From NCBI GenBank assembly GCA_018711545.1, contig DVIC01000027.1, forward strand, positions 1 to 47,714: a DNA stretch of 47,714 nt. Reading direction: 5' to 3'. This DNA comes from Fimenecus stercoravium (GTDB lineage Bacteria > Bacillota > Clostridia > Oscillospirales > Acutalibacteraceae). The notes under the pieces were generated by a model. That model did not search any database and was not told the DNA's origin. It was given only the letters and a program-made list of their open reading frames with translations. Shown here in pieces: positions 15,196-22,988 of the stretch (position 1 is the first letter of the stretch; the number at the start of each line of letters is the position of its first letter). A program made the position numbers and the translations under genes.

Positions 15196-15202
15196 ATATT
15201 AT
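15174..15202 (+). promoter_or_regulatory. Candidate promoter of glgP
   Basis: TTGCTA (15174-15179) and TATTAT (15197-15202) are 17 bp apart, upstream of the GGAGG ribosome binding site at 15247. Only moderate consensus. Confidence 0.5.
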
Positions 15203-15257
15203 ATACAAATAGAATATTCACCTTTTGGGTTTCTCGAAAATATTTTGGAGGATTTGT

Positions 15258-17780
15258 ATGAATTACGCACTATCTAAAAAGAAAGCAAAAGAGCTGCTCG
15301 AAGCGAAGCTCTCCCACTTTATGGGCGTGTCGCCCGAGGAGGCGACCGACGAACAGTATTACAAGGCGATCGCGCTCATTTTGCGCGATATGATGAGCGC
15401 GGGCCGTGCGGAATTTTCCGAAAAGGCAACCACGGCGGGCACCAAAAAGGTCTATTACCTTTGCATGGAGTTTTTGATGGGTCGCTCCCTCAAAAACAAC
15501 CTATATAATCTCAACCTTACGCACGTTTTTGAAAGCGTGCTGGCGGATTACGGCGTCAAGCTCGAAAACCTGTACGAATGTGAGCCGGACGCGGGCCTCG
15601 GCAACGGCGGTCTCGGTCGGCTTGCGGCGTGTTATTTGGACGGGCTTGCAACACAAGGCTACCCCGCGCGCGGCTACTCCATTCTGTATGAGGCGGGCAT
15701 TTTCAAGCAGAAGCTCGTAGACGGCTGGCAGACAGAGCTGCCCGACTTCTGGCTGCCCGGCGGCGACGTATGGCTTGTTCCGCACGAGGAAAGCGCGCTG
15801 GAGGTTCGCTTTGAGGGCGAGGTGCGCGACTCGTGGGATGACAAGTTCCATCACGTCGAGCTTGTGAACTACAACCCCGTGCAGGCCGTCCCCTATGATA
15901 TGTATGTTTCCGGCAAGGACGGCAAGGGCATTTCCGTCCTGCGCCTGTGGTCGGCGAAGGCACCTGCTTTGGACATGTCGCTGTTCAACCAGGGCGACTA
16001 TATGCGCGCCATGGAACAAAACGCCATGGCGGAGGTCATCTCCAAGGTGCTCTATCCTGCCGACAACCATCCGGAGGGCAAATCCCTGCGGCTTCGGCAG
16101 CAGTACTTCCTCGTTTCCGCTTCGATACAGGACATCGTCCACCGCCATTTGTGCGTGTACGGCACGATGGACAACTTCGCGGACAAGGTCGCGATCCACA
16201 TCAATGATACCCACCCGACGCTCGCGATCCCGGAGCTGATGCGCATCCTGCTGGACGAATGCGGCTACGGCTGGGACGACGCATGGAAGATCGTTACGAA
16301 CGCCGTCGCCTACACGAACCACACGGTCATGCGTGAGGCGCTCGAATGCTGGCCCGAGGATCTCTACCGCCGCCTGATGCCCCGCATCTGGCAGATCACG
16401 AAGGAGATCGACAACCGCTTCCGCAGCTTTGTGTGGCAGGCGACGAACGACGCCGACCGCGTGGAGCGTATGGCGGTCATTTCCAACGGCGTGGTGCGCA
16501 TGGCAAACCTGTGCGTTGCGGCGTCACACGCCGTCAACGGCGTTTCGGCACTGCACAGCGAGATCCTCAAGGACTCCGTATTCCACGATTTCTATGCCCT
16601 CACGCCCAACAAATTCAAAAACGTTACCAACGGCATTGCACACCGCCGCTGGCTGTGCCAGGCGAATCCGCAGCTTTCCGCGCTTTTGGATGATCTGATC
16701 GGCGACGGCTACGTGATGCACGCCGACGAGCTTCTGAAGCTGCGCGACTACAAGGACGACAAATCCGTACTTCAAGAACTCGCGAAGATCAAGCGCACGA
16801 ACAAGGTGCGCTTTGCCGAGCACGTGCAGAAGCAGACCGGCATACAGCTTGACCCCGATTCGATCTTTGACGTGCAGGTCAAGCGTCTGCACGAGTACAA
16901 GCGTCAGCATTTGAACGCGCTGAACATTTTGGCGCAGTATCTCGCCATCAAGGCGAACCCGAACGCAGATTTTGTCCCGCACACCTATATCTTCGGCGCA
17001 AAGGCGGCATCGGGCTATTATATGGCGAAAAAGATCATCAGCTTTATCTGTGCGCTCGGTGATATGATCAACAATGATCCCGATGTGCGCGGGCGCTTAA
17101 AGGTCGTTTACTGTGAAGACTATAACGTCACCATGGCGGAAAACCTGATGCCGGCGGCGGATATTTCCGAGCAGATCTCGCTTGCGGGCACAGAGGCGAG
17201 CGGCACGGGCAACATGAAGCTGATGCTCAACGGCGCCGTCACCTTAGGCACCATGGATGGTGCGAACATCGAGATCCATGACGCGGTCGGTGCGGACAAC
17301 ATCTTTATTTTCGGCATGCGCACGCCGGAGGTCGAAGAGCTCAAGCGCCGCGGCTACAACCCGCAAAACTATTACAACAACAATACCGAGCTGCACAACG
17401 TGCTCGACTTCGTCGCCCGTAACGCTATTGCGGGCAAGACCTTCCCCGAGATCAGCGGACTTTTGACCAACGACCCGTACATGGTGCTTGCGGACTTTGC
17501 CGACTACCGCAGCACCCAGCACCGCGCGGTGGCGGCTTACGGCGATACGCTCGCATGGAACCGCATGTCGCTGATGAATATTTCGGGCGCGGGCCGTTTC
17601 GCGGCAGACCGCGCGATCAACGAATACGCGCAGAACATCTGGCACACGAAATCCGCTTTCGCGGCGGACGAGGACGCGGAAAGAGCACGTACCGCGTCGA
17701 AGCCCGCAGGGAAAACGGCACAAAAAAGCGCGAAAGCCGAAAAAACAGCGGCAAAGAAACCCGGCAAAGGGAAGAAATAA
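15258..17780 (+). CDS. glgP: Glycogen/starch/alpha-glucan phosphorylase
   Basis: An 840-residue GT35 phosphorylase. It releases glucose-1-phosphate from alpha-1,4-glucan ends using phosphate and pyridoxal phosphate. Visible family blocks include GLGNGGLGRLAACYLDG near residue 115, HINDTHPTLAIPELMR near 315, FDVQVKRLHEYKRQ near 540, and the cofactor block EASGTGNMKLMLNGA near 645, whose lysine binds PLP. The ATG at 15258 is preferred over 15225 because GGAGG lies 7 nt upstream and family members start near here. The last 30 residues form an Ala/Lys/Pro-rich basic tail that is not part of the fold. It is monocistronic; other glycogen genes are not in the window. Confidence 0.96.
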   Translation: MNYALSKKKAKELLEAKLSHFMGVSPEEATDEQYYKAIALILRDMMSAGRAEFSEKATTAGTKKVYYLCMEFLMGRSLKNNLYNLNLTHVFESVLADYGVKLENLYECEPDAGLGNGGLGRLAACYLDGLATQGYPARGYSILYEAGIFKQKLVDGWQTELPDFWLPGGDVWLVPHEESALEVRFEGEVRDSWDDKFHHVELVNYNPVQAVPYDMYVSGKDGKGISVLRLWSAKAPALDMSLFNQGDYMRAMEQNAMAEVISKVLYPADNHPEGKSLRLRQQYFLVSASIQDIVHRHLCVYGTMDNFADKVAIHINDTHPTLAIPELMRILLDECGYGWDDAWKIVTNAVAYTNHTVMREALECWPEDLYRRLMPRIWQITKEIDNRFRSFVWQATNDADRVERMAVISNGVVRMANLCVAASHAVNGVSALHSEILKDSVFHDFYALTPNKFKNVTNGIAHRRWLCQANPQLSALLDDLIGDGYVMHADELLKLRDYKDDKSVLQELAKIKRTNKVRFAEHVQKQTGIQLDPDSIFDVQVKRLHEYKRQHLNALNILAQYLAIKANPNADFVPHTYIFGAKAASGYYMAKKIISFICALGDMINNDPDVRGRLKVVYCEDYNVTMAENLMPAADISEQISLAGTEASGTGNMKLMLNGAVTLGTMDGANIEIHDAVGADNIFIFGMRTPEVEELKRRGYNPQNYYNNNTELHNVLDFVARNAIAGKTFPEISGLLTNDPYMVLADFADYRSTQHRAVAAYGDTLAWNRMSLMNISGAGRFAADRAINEYAQNIWHTKSAFAADEDAERARTASKPAGKTAQKSAKAEKTAAKKPGKGKK

Positions 17781-17840
17781 GCTCTGTGCAAAAATCGAAC
17801 CGCTGCATATGAGCGGAAAATAAACGGCATACAACGCAGT

Positions 17841-17877
17841 ACCCCCGGCGGAAAACTCCCGCCGGGGGTTGGTTTTG
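17841..17877 (+). terminator. Terminator of glgP
   Basis: ACCCCCGGCGG-GAAAACT-CCCGCCGGGGGT-type stem (17841-17869) followed by TGGTTTTGT. It may also serve the convergent LRR gene. Confidence 0.85.
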
Positions 17878-17883
17878 TAGTCC

Positions 17884-19002
17884 TTATAAGGTGCGTATAT
17901 CTGCCGCCGCCTGTAAGATCCAGCGCGCATCCACGGCGTCGACTGTGCCGTCGCCGTTCGCGTCCGCAGCGGCGAGGGCAGAGCCTTCCAGCGGACGTAT
18001 ACCCGCTGCCGCTTGCAGCACCCAGCGCGCGTCTACGGCATCCACGTCTCCGTCACCGTTCACATCACCGGACGCAGCGCCCGAGCCCAAAATGACAAAC
18101 GGAATATCATTTTCCGCAGCGTAGGTTTCCGCGCAGCTGCCGGGACATCCATAGAGTGTCAGAGCATCACAGTCCCTAAATGCCCATTCCCCTATGCTTG
18201 TCACACTGTCCGGAATGACGACGCTTGTCAGTGACTTGCACCGAAAAAACGCCGAAAACCCAATGCTTGTCACGCCGTTTGGGAGCGTGATGTTCGTCAG
18301 CGATTCGCACCGGTAAAACGCATAAGCGTCGATGTCCGTCACACGGTCTCCCATCGTGATGCCCGTCAGGGATGCGCACAGATAAAACGCCCCAAGCCCA
18401 ATACGCGTTACGCTCTCCGGGATCCTGTATTCCGCATCCGATTTTCCCGCCGGATACGCAACCAGCTCTGTTTTATCTTTGTCGAACAGCACCCCGTTTT
18501 CGCTTGCATACTTCGGGTTGTCCTTCGCAACCGAAATACTCGTCAGCGATTCGCACTTCCAAAACGCAGAAGACACAATGCTTATCACACTGTCCGGGAT
18601 CGCAATGCCCGTCAGTGCTTCACAGCCGGTAAACGCATTTCCCTCAATGTGCGTCACGCTGTCCGGGATCGTAATGCGTACAAGTGAAGTGCAGTTCTCA
18701 AATGCGCCGGTCCCGATAAACATTATGCCCTCCCCGACCGTTACGCTCGTCAGCGTATCACAGTTTTGAAACGCATAATTCATGATGCGCGTCACGGTAT
18801 ACCCATCCAGCTCCGATGGGATGACAAGCTCTGCCGCGCTACCCGTATAATCCGCAATCGCGCAGGTCTTATCCGATTCGGAAAGGACCTCATACGTATA
18901 GTCCCCGGTGGTTTCGGCAGACGCGGTCAACCCGCTCAACGGCAGCACGGTCAACGCCATGCACACCGCAAGGCATACCGAAAAGAGTCGTTTTTTGAGC
19001 AT
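17884..19002 (-). CDS. Secreted leucine-rich repeat (BspA-like) protein with C-terminal dockerin
   Basis: The 372-residue protein has a signal peptide (residues 1-30, ending SASAE). About nine LRR_5/BspA-type repeats follow, with the pattern SVTSIGxxAFxxCxSLTxxxIPDSV (residues 60-300). A type I dockerin closes the protein (about 312-372), containing two calcium loops, DVNGDGDVDAVD and DANGDGTVDAVD, each followed by ARWxLQAAA. Dockerins bind cohesin modules on scaffoldins or the cell surface. BspA-like LRRs bind proteins or host surfaces. The combination suggests an extracellular, cohesin-bound binding module rather than an enzyme. No cohesin or scaffoldin gene is in the window. Confidence 0.9.
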   Translation of the reverse strand: MLKKRLFSVCLAVCMALTVLPLSGLTASAETTGDYTYEVLSESDKTCAIADYTGSAAELVIPSELDGYTVTRIMNYAFQNCDTLTSVTVGEGIMFIGTGAFENCTSLVRITIPDSVTHIEGNAFTGCEALTGIAIPDSVISIVSSAFWKCESLTSISVAKDNPKYASENGVLFDKDKTELVAYPAGKSDAEYRIPESVTRIGLGAFYLCASLTGITMGDRVTDIDAYAFYRCESLTNITLPNGVTSIGFSAFFRCKSLTSVVIPDSVTSIGEWAFRDCDALTLYGCPGSCAETYAAENDIPFVILGSGAASGDVNGDGDVDAVDARWVLQAAAGIRPLEGSALAAADANGDGTVDAVDARWILQAAADIRTL

Positions 19003-19036
19003 GGGGCTTCTTCCTTTCTTTTTACGCTTTTCTTTA

Positions 19037-19066
19037 ACTATAAAGCATTTTCCCGACGTTTGTCAA
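19037..19066 (-). promoter_or_regulatory. Promoter of the LRR-dockerin gene
   Basis: On the minus strand, TTGACA (19061-19066) and TATAGT (19037-19042) are 18 bp apart. Confidence 0.75.
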
Positions 19067-19090
19067 CGCGCTGTATAGAAAATTTGGCAA

Positions 19091-19138
19091 AAAATCCCCG
19101 CGCGCCGAGCGTTGTCTCGGTGCGCGGGGATCCCTTTT
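19091..19138. terminator. Terminator after the aldolase gene
   Basis: CCCCGCGCGCCGAG-CGTTGT-CTCGGTGCGCGGGG (19096-19129) has A-rich sequence on its left, which gives a T-run on the minus strand, and CCCTTTTT on its right. It ends the aminotransferase-aldolase operon. Confidence 0.85.
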
Positions 19139-19150
19139 TGTTGTTTTCGC

Positions 19151-20374
19151 TTACTTCTTCGCCTGCTTGGAATATTTCTTAAGGTAGATAAAGCGCATCA
19201 GGCGGGTCTCGATCGGGTTGATCGCTTTGCCCGTGCCGAAGAGCTTTTTGCCCGCTTCGGTGCGGCAGCCCTTTTCCATGACCATTTCCACGGCGGTGGC
19301 GTCATATTCACTGCCCGCGACGCACAGCGCACCGTTGTTGGCAAGCAGCACACCGTTGCGCCCCTTGAGCGCTCGGACGGTCTTTTTCGCCGTTTTCAGC
19401 GTGTTGTTCGGGTCATAGACCGCATTTTTCACAGTCACGCCTACGAGCTGTGCGAAGTCGTCGAGCAAGGGTTTCATCACCTTGTTCGTGCGGGAGACCG
19501 CCATGACCGCCGGGCTCTGGTTGTGCACGATGTAGTTGACATCCGCACGCTTTTTGTAGATCGCGCGGTGCAGCTCCGCAGCGGCGGGATAATCGTCGCC
19601 GGCGACCAGATCGCCGCTCTTGATATCGATGGTCGCGACTTCACCCTCGCCGTTGACGGCGGAGAGATGGAACACACTGCCGTCACGCGCACTGTTGCAG
19701 GCGGGGAAGCGCGTCGCCTCACTGCGTTTGGCATCGGCAAACTTTTCGCCGATGTAATCATATACAGCGTCAAGGCCCGCGGCGATGGTGCCCGTGACCT
19801 CGCTGTATTTGCGGCGCAGGCTGCTTTCGCAGATCTTCTCAAGCTCGGAAGCGACGGCGAACGCATCCGCATAATCCTCGCCCATGCAGAGCGCGCCGTG
19901 GTGCGCCATGATGACCGCCTTGGAGTCGCTGCGCTGCATGGCGGCGACCACACCCTTGCGCAGCTTGCCCGTGCCGGGCAGGCCGTAAGCGGCAAGCGGC
20001 ACGTTGTCGCCGACGATCTCGGCGCTTGTCGCTTCGACCGAATTGATGTCAAAGCCCAGCGCGCTGATGACCGACGCGAGCATTTGGTGTGTGTGGATCA
20101 CAAAATTGACTTCGGGGCGAAGCTTGTATGCCTCGGCATGGATGCCCTTTTCGGACGACGGCTTGATGTCGCCGTCATAGGTAAGATCGGCAATGTTGAC
20201 CAGCACGATCTCGTCGGGGGTCAGATCCTCGTAAGCTCTGCCCGAGGGGGTAATGACGAACTGCGTATCGCTCACGCGGCAGGAGATATTGCCCCATGTG
20301 CGGGCGATAAGCCCCGAGGCGACCACTTCTTTGCCCGCCCGGATAACGAGCTCTTTGGCTTGTTGGATGTCCAT
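19151..20374 (-). CDS. Tandem class II aldolase/adducin protein with a degenerate second domain
   Basis: At 407 residues the protein is about twice the length of a FucA-type aldolase. It holds two copies of the class II aldolase/adducin fold. Domain 1 (residues 1-205) keeps GNIS (28-31), TPSG (42-45), catalytic Glu75, and the metal ligands H94 and H96 (VIHTHQ) and H158/159 (AHHGAL). Domain 2 (about 225-400) keeps a parallel ELHRAIYKKRADVNYIVHNQ, but the second histidine is N285 and the AHHG motif reads ANNG (345-348), so it should not bind metal. Members cleave sugar phosphates into dihydroxyacetone phosphate and an aldehyde. It follows the aminotransferase gene on the same strand after an 81-bp gap with a hairpin. 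Confidence 0.85.
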   Translation of the reverse strand: MDIQQAKELVIRAGKEVVASGLIARTWGNISCRVSDTQFVITPSGRAYEDLTPDEIVLVNIADLTYDGDIKPSSEKGIHAEAYKLRPEVNFVIHTHQMLASVISALGFDINSVEATSAEIVGDNVPLAAYGLPGTGKLRKGVVAAMQRSDSKAVIMAHHGALCMGEDYADAFAVASELEKICESSLRRKYSEVTGTIAAGLDAVYDYIGEKFADAKRSEATRFPACNSARDGSVFHLSAVNGEGEVATIDIKSGDLVAGDDYPAAAELHRAIYKKRADVNYIVHNQSPAVMAVSRTNKVMKPLLDDFAQLVGVTVKNAVYDPNNTLKTAKKTVRALKGRNGVLLANNGALCVAGSEYDATAVEMVMEKGCRTEAGKKLFGTGKAINPIETRLMRFIYLKKYSKQAKK

Positions 20375-20399
20375 GAATGTCCCGCGGCTCCTTTCTCTA

Positions 20400-20442
20400 A
20401 GAAAAAGCGCGGGGACGGCGCCATATTTGCGCGCGCCCCCGC
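20400..20442 (-). terminator. Internal hairpin between aminotransferase and aldolase genes
   Basis: On the minus strand, GCGGGG..GCG pairs with CGC..CCCCGC and is followed by GCTTTTTCTT, an intrinsic-terminator shape inside an apparent operon. It may lower aldolase expression relative to the aminotransferase. Confidence 0.6.
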
Positions 20443-20455
20443 CGTTTGATTCTGT

Positions 20456-21940
20456 TTAGCCTTCGGTCTTGATGCCAACGTTCGCAAACACCTTGTCGAA
20501 GCACTCGAGCGCCTGGTCGATCATCTTCGGCGTGTAGGCAGCAGATGTGTACAACCGGCTGCCCGCAAGCGTTACGAGGCCTTCTGCCATGTAAGCGCAG
20601 CCCATGTGCTCCATTTCCTTCTGCCGCTCGGAGGTGGCGGAAAGGATGCCCGGGATCTGCCACGGCTTTTTCCAGTTGATGGAGAAGTGCATCGTACCAA
20701 CCGTTTCGAGGTGGCAGATCGAGCCTTCGTTCCAGACCACGAACGGCAGGTTGTGCTTTTGCACGAGCGCTTTGAGGCCTTCGGTAAGACGGTCGCCCAT
20801 CTTGCCCGCTTTCTGGCAGGCGTTCTGCTTGTCGATCTCTTCAAGCGTGTAGTAACCGGCGCAGCAGGATAGCGGGTTCGCGGACATCGTGCCGCCAACG
20901 AGCGCCTTGTGGATCTTCTTGCCGCTGGAGTCAAGGCCTGCGCCGAGATATTTCATGTATTCCTTCTTGCCGCCGACGCCGCCTGCGCCCGGATAACCGC
21001 CCGCGATGACCTTGCCGAAGATCGTAAGGTCAGGCGAAACGCCGTAGTAGCCCTGCGCACCTGCCATGCCGATACGGAAGCCCGTAACGACCTCGTCGAA
21101 GACGAGCAGCGCACCGTATTTGCGGCAAAGGCGCTCGACGCCTTTGTTAAAGTCCTTGTTGAGGGGCGTGGTGCCGCTCTCGGGGCCGACGGGCTCAATG
21201 AATACAGCCGCCGTGCCGCCGCGCATGCGGTTCATGCGAAGCAGACGCTCCAAAGCATCGAGGTCATTCGGCGGGAACTCCTGCGTGTATTTGAAGCAGT
21301 TGAGCTTAACGCCGTGCGCCTGCGTCCATTTTGTACCGGAAACGCGGATGCCGTAGGCAAGCTGGTCGGACCAGCCGTGATACGCACCGCCCATTTTGAT
21401 GATGTACTTGTTCTTGGTGGCAAGGCGCGCGATACGCACAGCCGCCATGCACGCCTCGGTGCCCGAGCCGAGCATACGGAACATCTCGACGGTTTCAACG
21501 CTGTCGGAGATCTTCTTGGCAAGCTTGTATTCAAACTCATGGAAAAGGCCGGTAGAGGGGCCGCAGGTGTTCAGAAGGTCGATGACCTGCTCACGGACCA
21601 CCTTCGGGTTCGAGCCGAGCACAGTGGGGCCGCCCGCCTGCAGGAAGTCAAAATACTTGTTGCCGTCCACGTCGTAGAGGTACGCACCCTCCGCCTTGGT
21701 GAAAACCAGCGGGAAGGGATAGTTGAACGCAAGGTTGTGCTGCACGCCGCCGGGGATGATCTCACGCGCTTTGGTGATCATCTCTTTCGACTTGGCGCAC
21801 TTCTTCTCGTAGTACTCTTCCTCATACTGCTTGAGGACGTCCGGCTTGATCGTATAGATCGGCTTTTTGATCAGCTCGTCCAGCTCGCGGTTGACTGCCG
21901 CGGCGTCATGGTACTCACTGATGGCGAATCTGGTGTCCAT
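20456..21940 (-). CDS. Class III aminotransferase (glutamate-1-semialdehyde aminomutase-like)
   Basis: A 494-residue PLP-dependent fold type I enzyme of aminotransferase class III. Visible motifs are the glycine-rich MLGSGTEACMAAVRIAR near 156-172 (phosphate cup), GGAYHGW at 184-190, the cofactor aspartate in FDEVVTGFR (D282), and the Schiff-base lysine K310 in TIFGKVIAGGYP. The nearest well-known relative in sequence style is HemL, but there is an extra N-terminal segment of about 50 residues and no haem genes are nearby. It is first in an operon with the tandem aldolase and is divergent from tetR and an FGGY kinase. An inference is that it transaminates a keto or aldehyde sugar intermediate of that pathway. 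Confidence 0.88.
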   Translation of the reverse strand: MDTRFAISEYHDAAAVNRELDELIKKPIYTIKPDVLKQYEEEYYEKKCAKSKEMITKAREIIPGGVQHNLAFNYPFPLVFTKAEGAYLYDVDGNKYFDFLQAGGPTVLGSNPKVVREQVIDLLNTCGPSTGLFHEFEYKLAKKISDSVETVEMFRMLGSGTEACMAAVRIARLATKNKYIIKMGGAYHGWSDQLAYGIRVSGTKWTQAHGVKLNCFKYTQEFPPNDLDALERLLRMNRMRGGTAAVFIEPVGPESGTTPLNKDFNKGVERLCRKYGALLVFDEVVTGFRIGMAGAQGYYGVSPDLTIFGKVIAGGYPGAGGVGGKKEYMKYLGAGLDSSGKKIHKALVGGTMSANPLSCCAGYYTLEEIDKQNACQKAGKMGDRLTEGLKALVQKHNLPFVVWNEGSICHLETVGTMHFSINWKKPWQIPGILSATSERQKEMEHMGCAYMAEGLVTLAGSRLYTSAAYTPKMIDQALECFDKVFANVGIKTEG

Positions 21941-21995
21941 ACTCTTCCTCCGTTTTATGTATTTGATCGAGACCCACCGCGCAAAGTGAAAGTGG

Positions 21996-22011
21996 GTGAA
22001 TCTTTATTCAC
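21996..22011. promoter_or_regulatory. Candidate TetR operator at the aminotransferase transcription start
   Basis: A perfect palindrome, GTGAAT-CTTT-ATTCAC, begins 5 bp downstream of the -10 box of the aminotransferase promoter. That is an ideal place for a TetR-family repressor to block initiation, and the divergent neighbour encodes a TetR protein. Confidence 0.65.
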
Positions 22012-22015
22012 TTGC

Positions 22016-22043
22016 ATTATACCACAAAACATCATAATGTCAA
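22016..22043 (-). promoter_or_regulatory. Promoter of the aminotransferase-aldolase operon
   Basis: On the minus strand, TTGACA (22038-22043) and TATAAT (22016-22021), both perfect, are 16 bp apart, with AT-rich sequence upstream that could act as an UP element. Confidence 0.88.
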
Positions 22044-22102
22044 CGCCTTTTTTGGTTAAAAATGTGAACAAATCAAAAATTTTAATTTTTTCGAGACCGC
22101 TA

Positions 22103-22119
22103 TAGTTATTTTTTAACTA
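22103..22119. promoter_or_regulatory. 17-bp palindromic box 1 upstream of tetR
   Basis: TAGTTA-TTTTT-TAACTA. The same arms recur in box 2 exactly 63 bp downstream, i.e. on the same helix face, which suggests a cooperative regulator binding pair. Confidence 0.5.
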
Positions 22120-22165
22120 CCTCGGGACGAGGCGAGCGGTGTTTTCAGTTGTTCCCCGCCTGTCG

Positions 22166-22182
22166 TAGTTAGTTTTTAACTA
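22166..22182. promoter_or_regulatory. 17-bp palindromic box 2 upstream of tetR
   Basis: TAGTTA-GTTTT-TAACTA, identical to box 1 except for one spacer base. It lies 55 bp upstream of the tetR -35 box. The arms differ from the GTGAAT palindrome, so a second regulator may be involved. Confidence 0.5.
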
Positions 22183-22236
22183 TTTCGTCTTTCCTTGCGT
22201 CTTGCTTTCGGCAGTGTCCCCCGTTTAAAATTTTTC

Positions 22237-22265
22237 TTGAACACACAGAGGGTTTATGGTAAAAT
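22237..22265 (+). promoter_or_regulatory. Promoter of the tetR-kinase operon
   Basis: TTGAAC (22237-22242) and TAAAAT (22260-22265) are 17 bp apart; a TATAAT a little further downstream is an alternative -10. Confidence 0.65.
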
Positions 22266-22313
22266 ATACTATAATGCTTTATGCCGTTATCCGGCTAAAG
22301 GAGCACGCGAGAA

Positions 22314-22973
22314 ATGGATCTGCAAAAGCACCACAAACCGACCTTTGACAACATCGCCCCCGAAAAGCGGCAGCGCATTTTGGACGCGGCGACGGTGGAG
22401 TTTTCCCTGCACGGCTTTGAAAACGCCAACATGACCGTTATTGCCAAAAAAGCGCAGGTCAGCGTCGGCTCGCTTTACAAATACTTTGAAAGCAAGCAGG
22501 ATCTGTTCCTGACCGTCGTACAGCACAGCATCCGCAGCATGACCGAGCTTTTGGACCGTCTGGCGGTAAGCCAAGAGGATATTCTCGTCAAAGTCGAGCG
22601 CATCATCCGCGAGATCCAGCGCACCTCGAAAGAAAGCGCCGTGCTGCTGCGCCTGTATAACGGTATGACCGCTGAGATCAACCCGCGTTTCGCGTCGCAG
22701 TTCGCCTATGAAATGGAATCGCTCACTGCGCGCATCTACCGCGTGGCGATCGAGGAGGGCAAAAAGGCGGGCGACATCCGGGAGGACATCGACGCGCCTT
22801 TTGCCGCCTGGCTTTTGGACAACATCTTTATGTCGCTGCAATTTTCCTATGCCTGCGACTATTACATCGAGCGTTTCCGCATCTACGCGGGCAGTGACAT
22901 CACCGAGCGGGACGATTTTGTGGTAGAGCAGTGCCTGAAATTCGTGAAATCCGCCTTAAAGAAGCAAAACTGA
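22314..22973 (+). CDS. TetR/AcrR-family transcriptional regulator
   Basis: A 219-residue TetR-type repressor. The N-terminal DNA-binding domain (residues 17-65) starts KRQRILDAATVEFSLHGFENAN and has the HTH at MTVIAKKAQVSVGSLYKYFESK (core: VSVGSLYKYFxSK). The alpha-helical remainder binds a ligand and dimerises. The ATG at 22314 is preceded by a GGAG-containing leader. It is co-transcribed with an FGGY kinase (15-bp gap) and divergent from an aminotransferase-aldolase operon. Palindromes lie in the intergenic region, so it most likely controls the whole sugar-phosphate module in response to a pathway intermediate. Confidence 0.92.
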   Translation: MDLQKHHKPTFDNIAPEKRQRILDAATVEFSLHGFENANMTVIAKKAQVSVGSLYKYFESKQDLFLTVVQHSIRSMTELLDRLAVSQEDILVKVERIIREIQRTSKESAVLLRLYNGMTAEINPRFASQFAYEMESLTARIYRVAIEEGKKAGDIREDIDAPFAAWLLDNIFMSLQFSYACDYYIERFRIYAGSDITERDDFVVEQCLKFVKSALKKQN

Positions 22974-22988
22974 CTGGGAGGTCATTCT

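Noticed and set aside
17781..17840. Additional small gene between glgP and its terminator
   Set aside because: No ribosome binding site or conserved frame; only untranslated sequence is visible.
20909..22105. Plus-strand open frame (398 codons) opposite the aminotransferase gene
   Set aside because: It lies opposite a conserved PLP enzyme gene and runs through its promoter and operator region; no recognisable domain.
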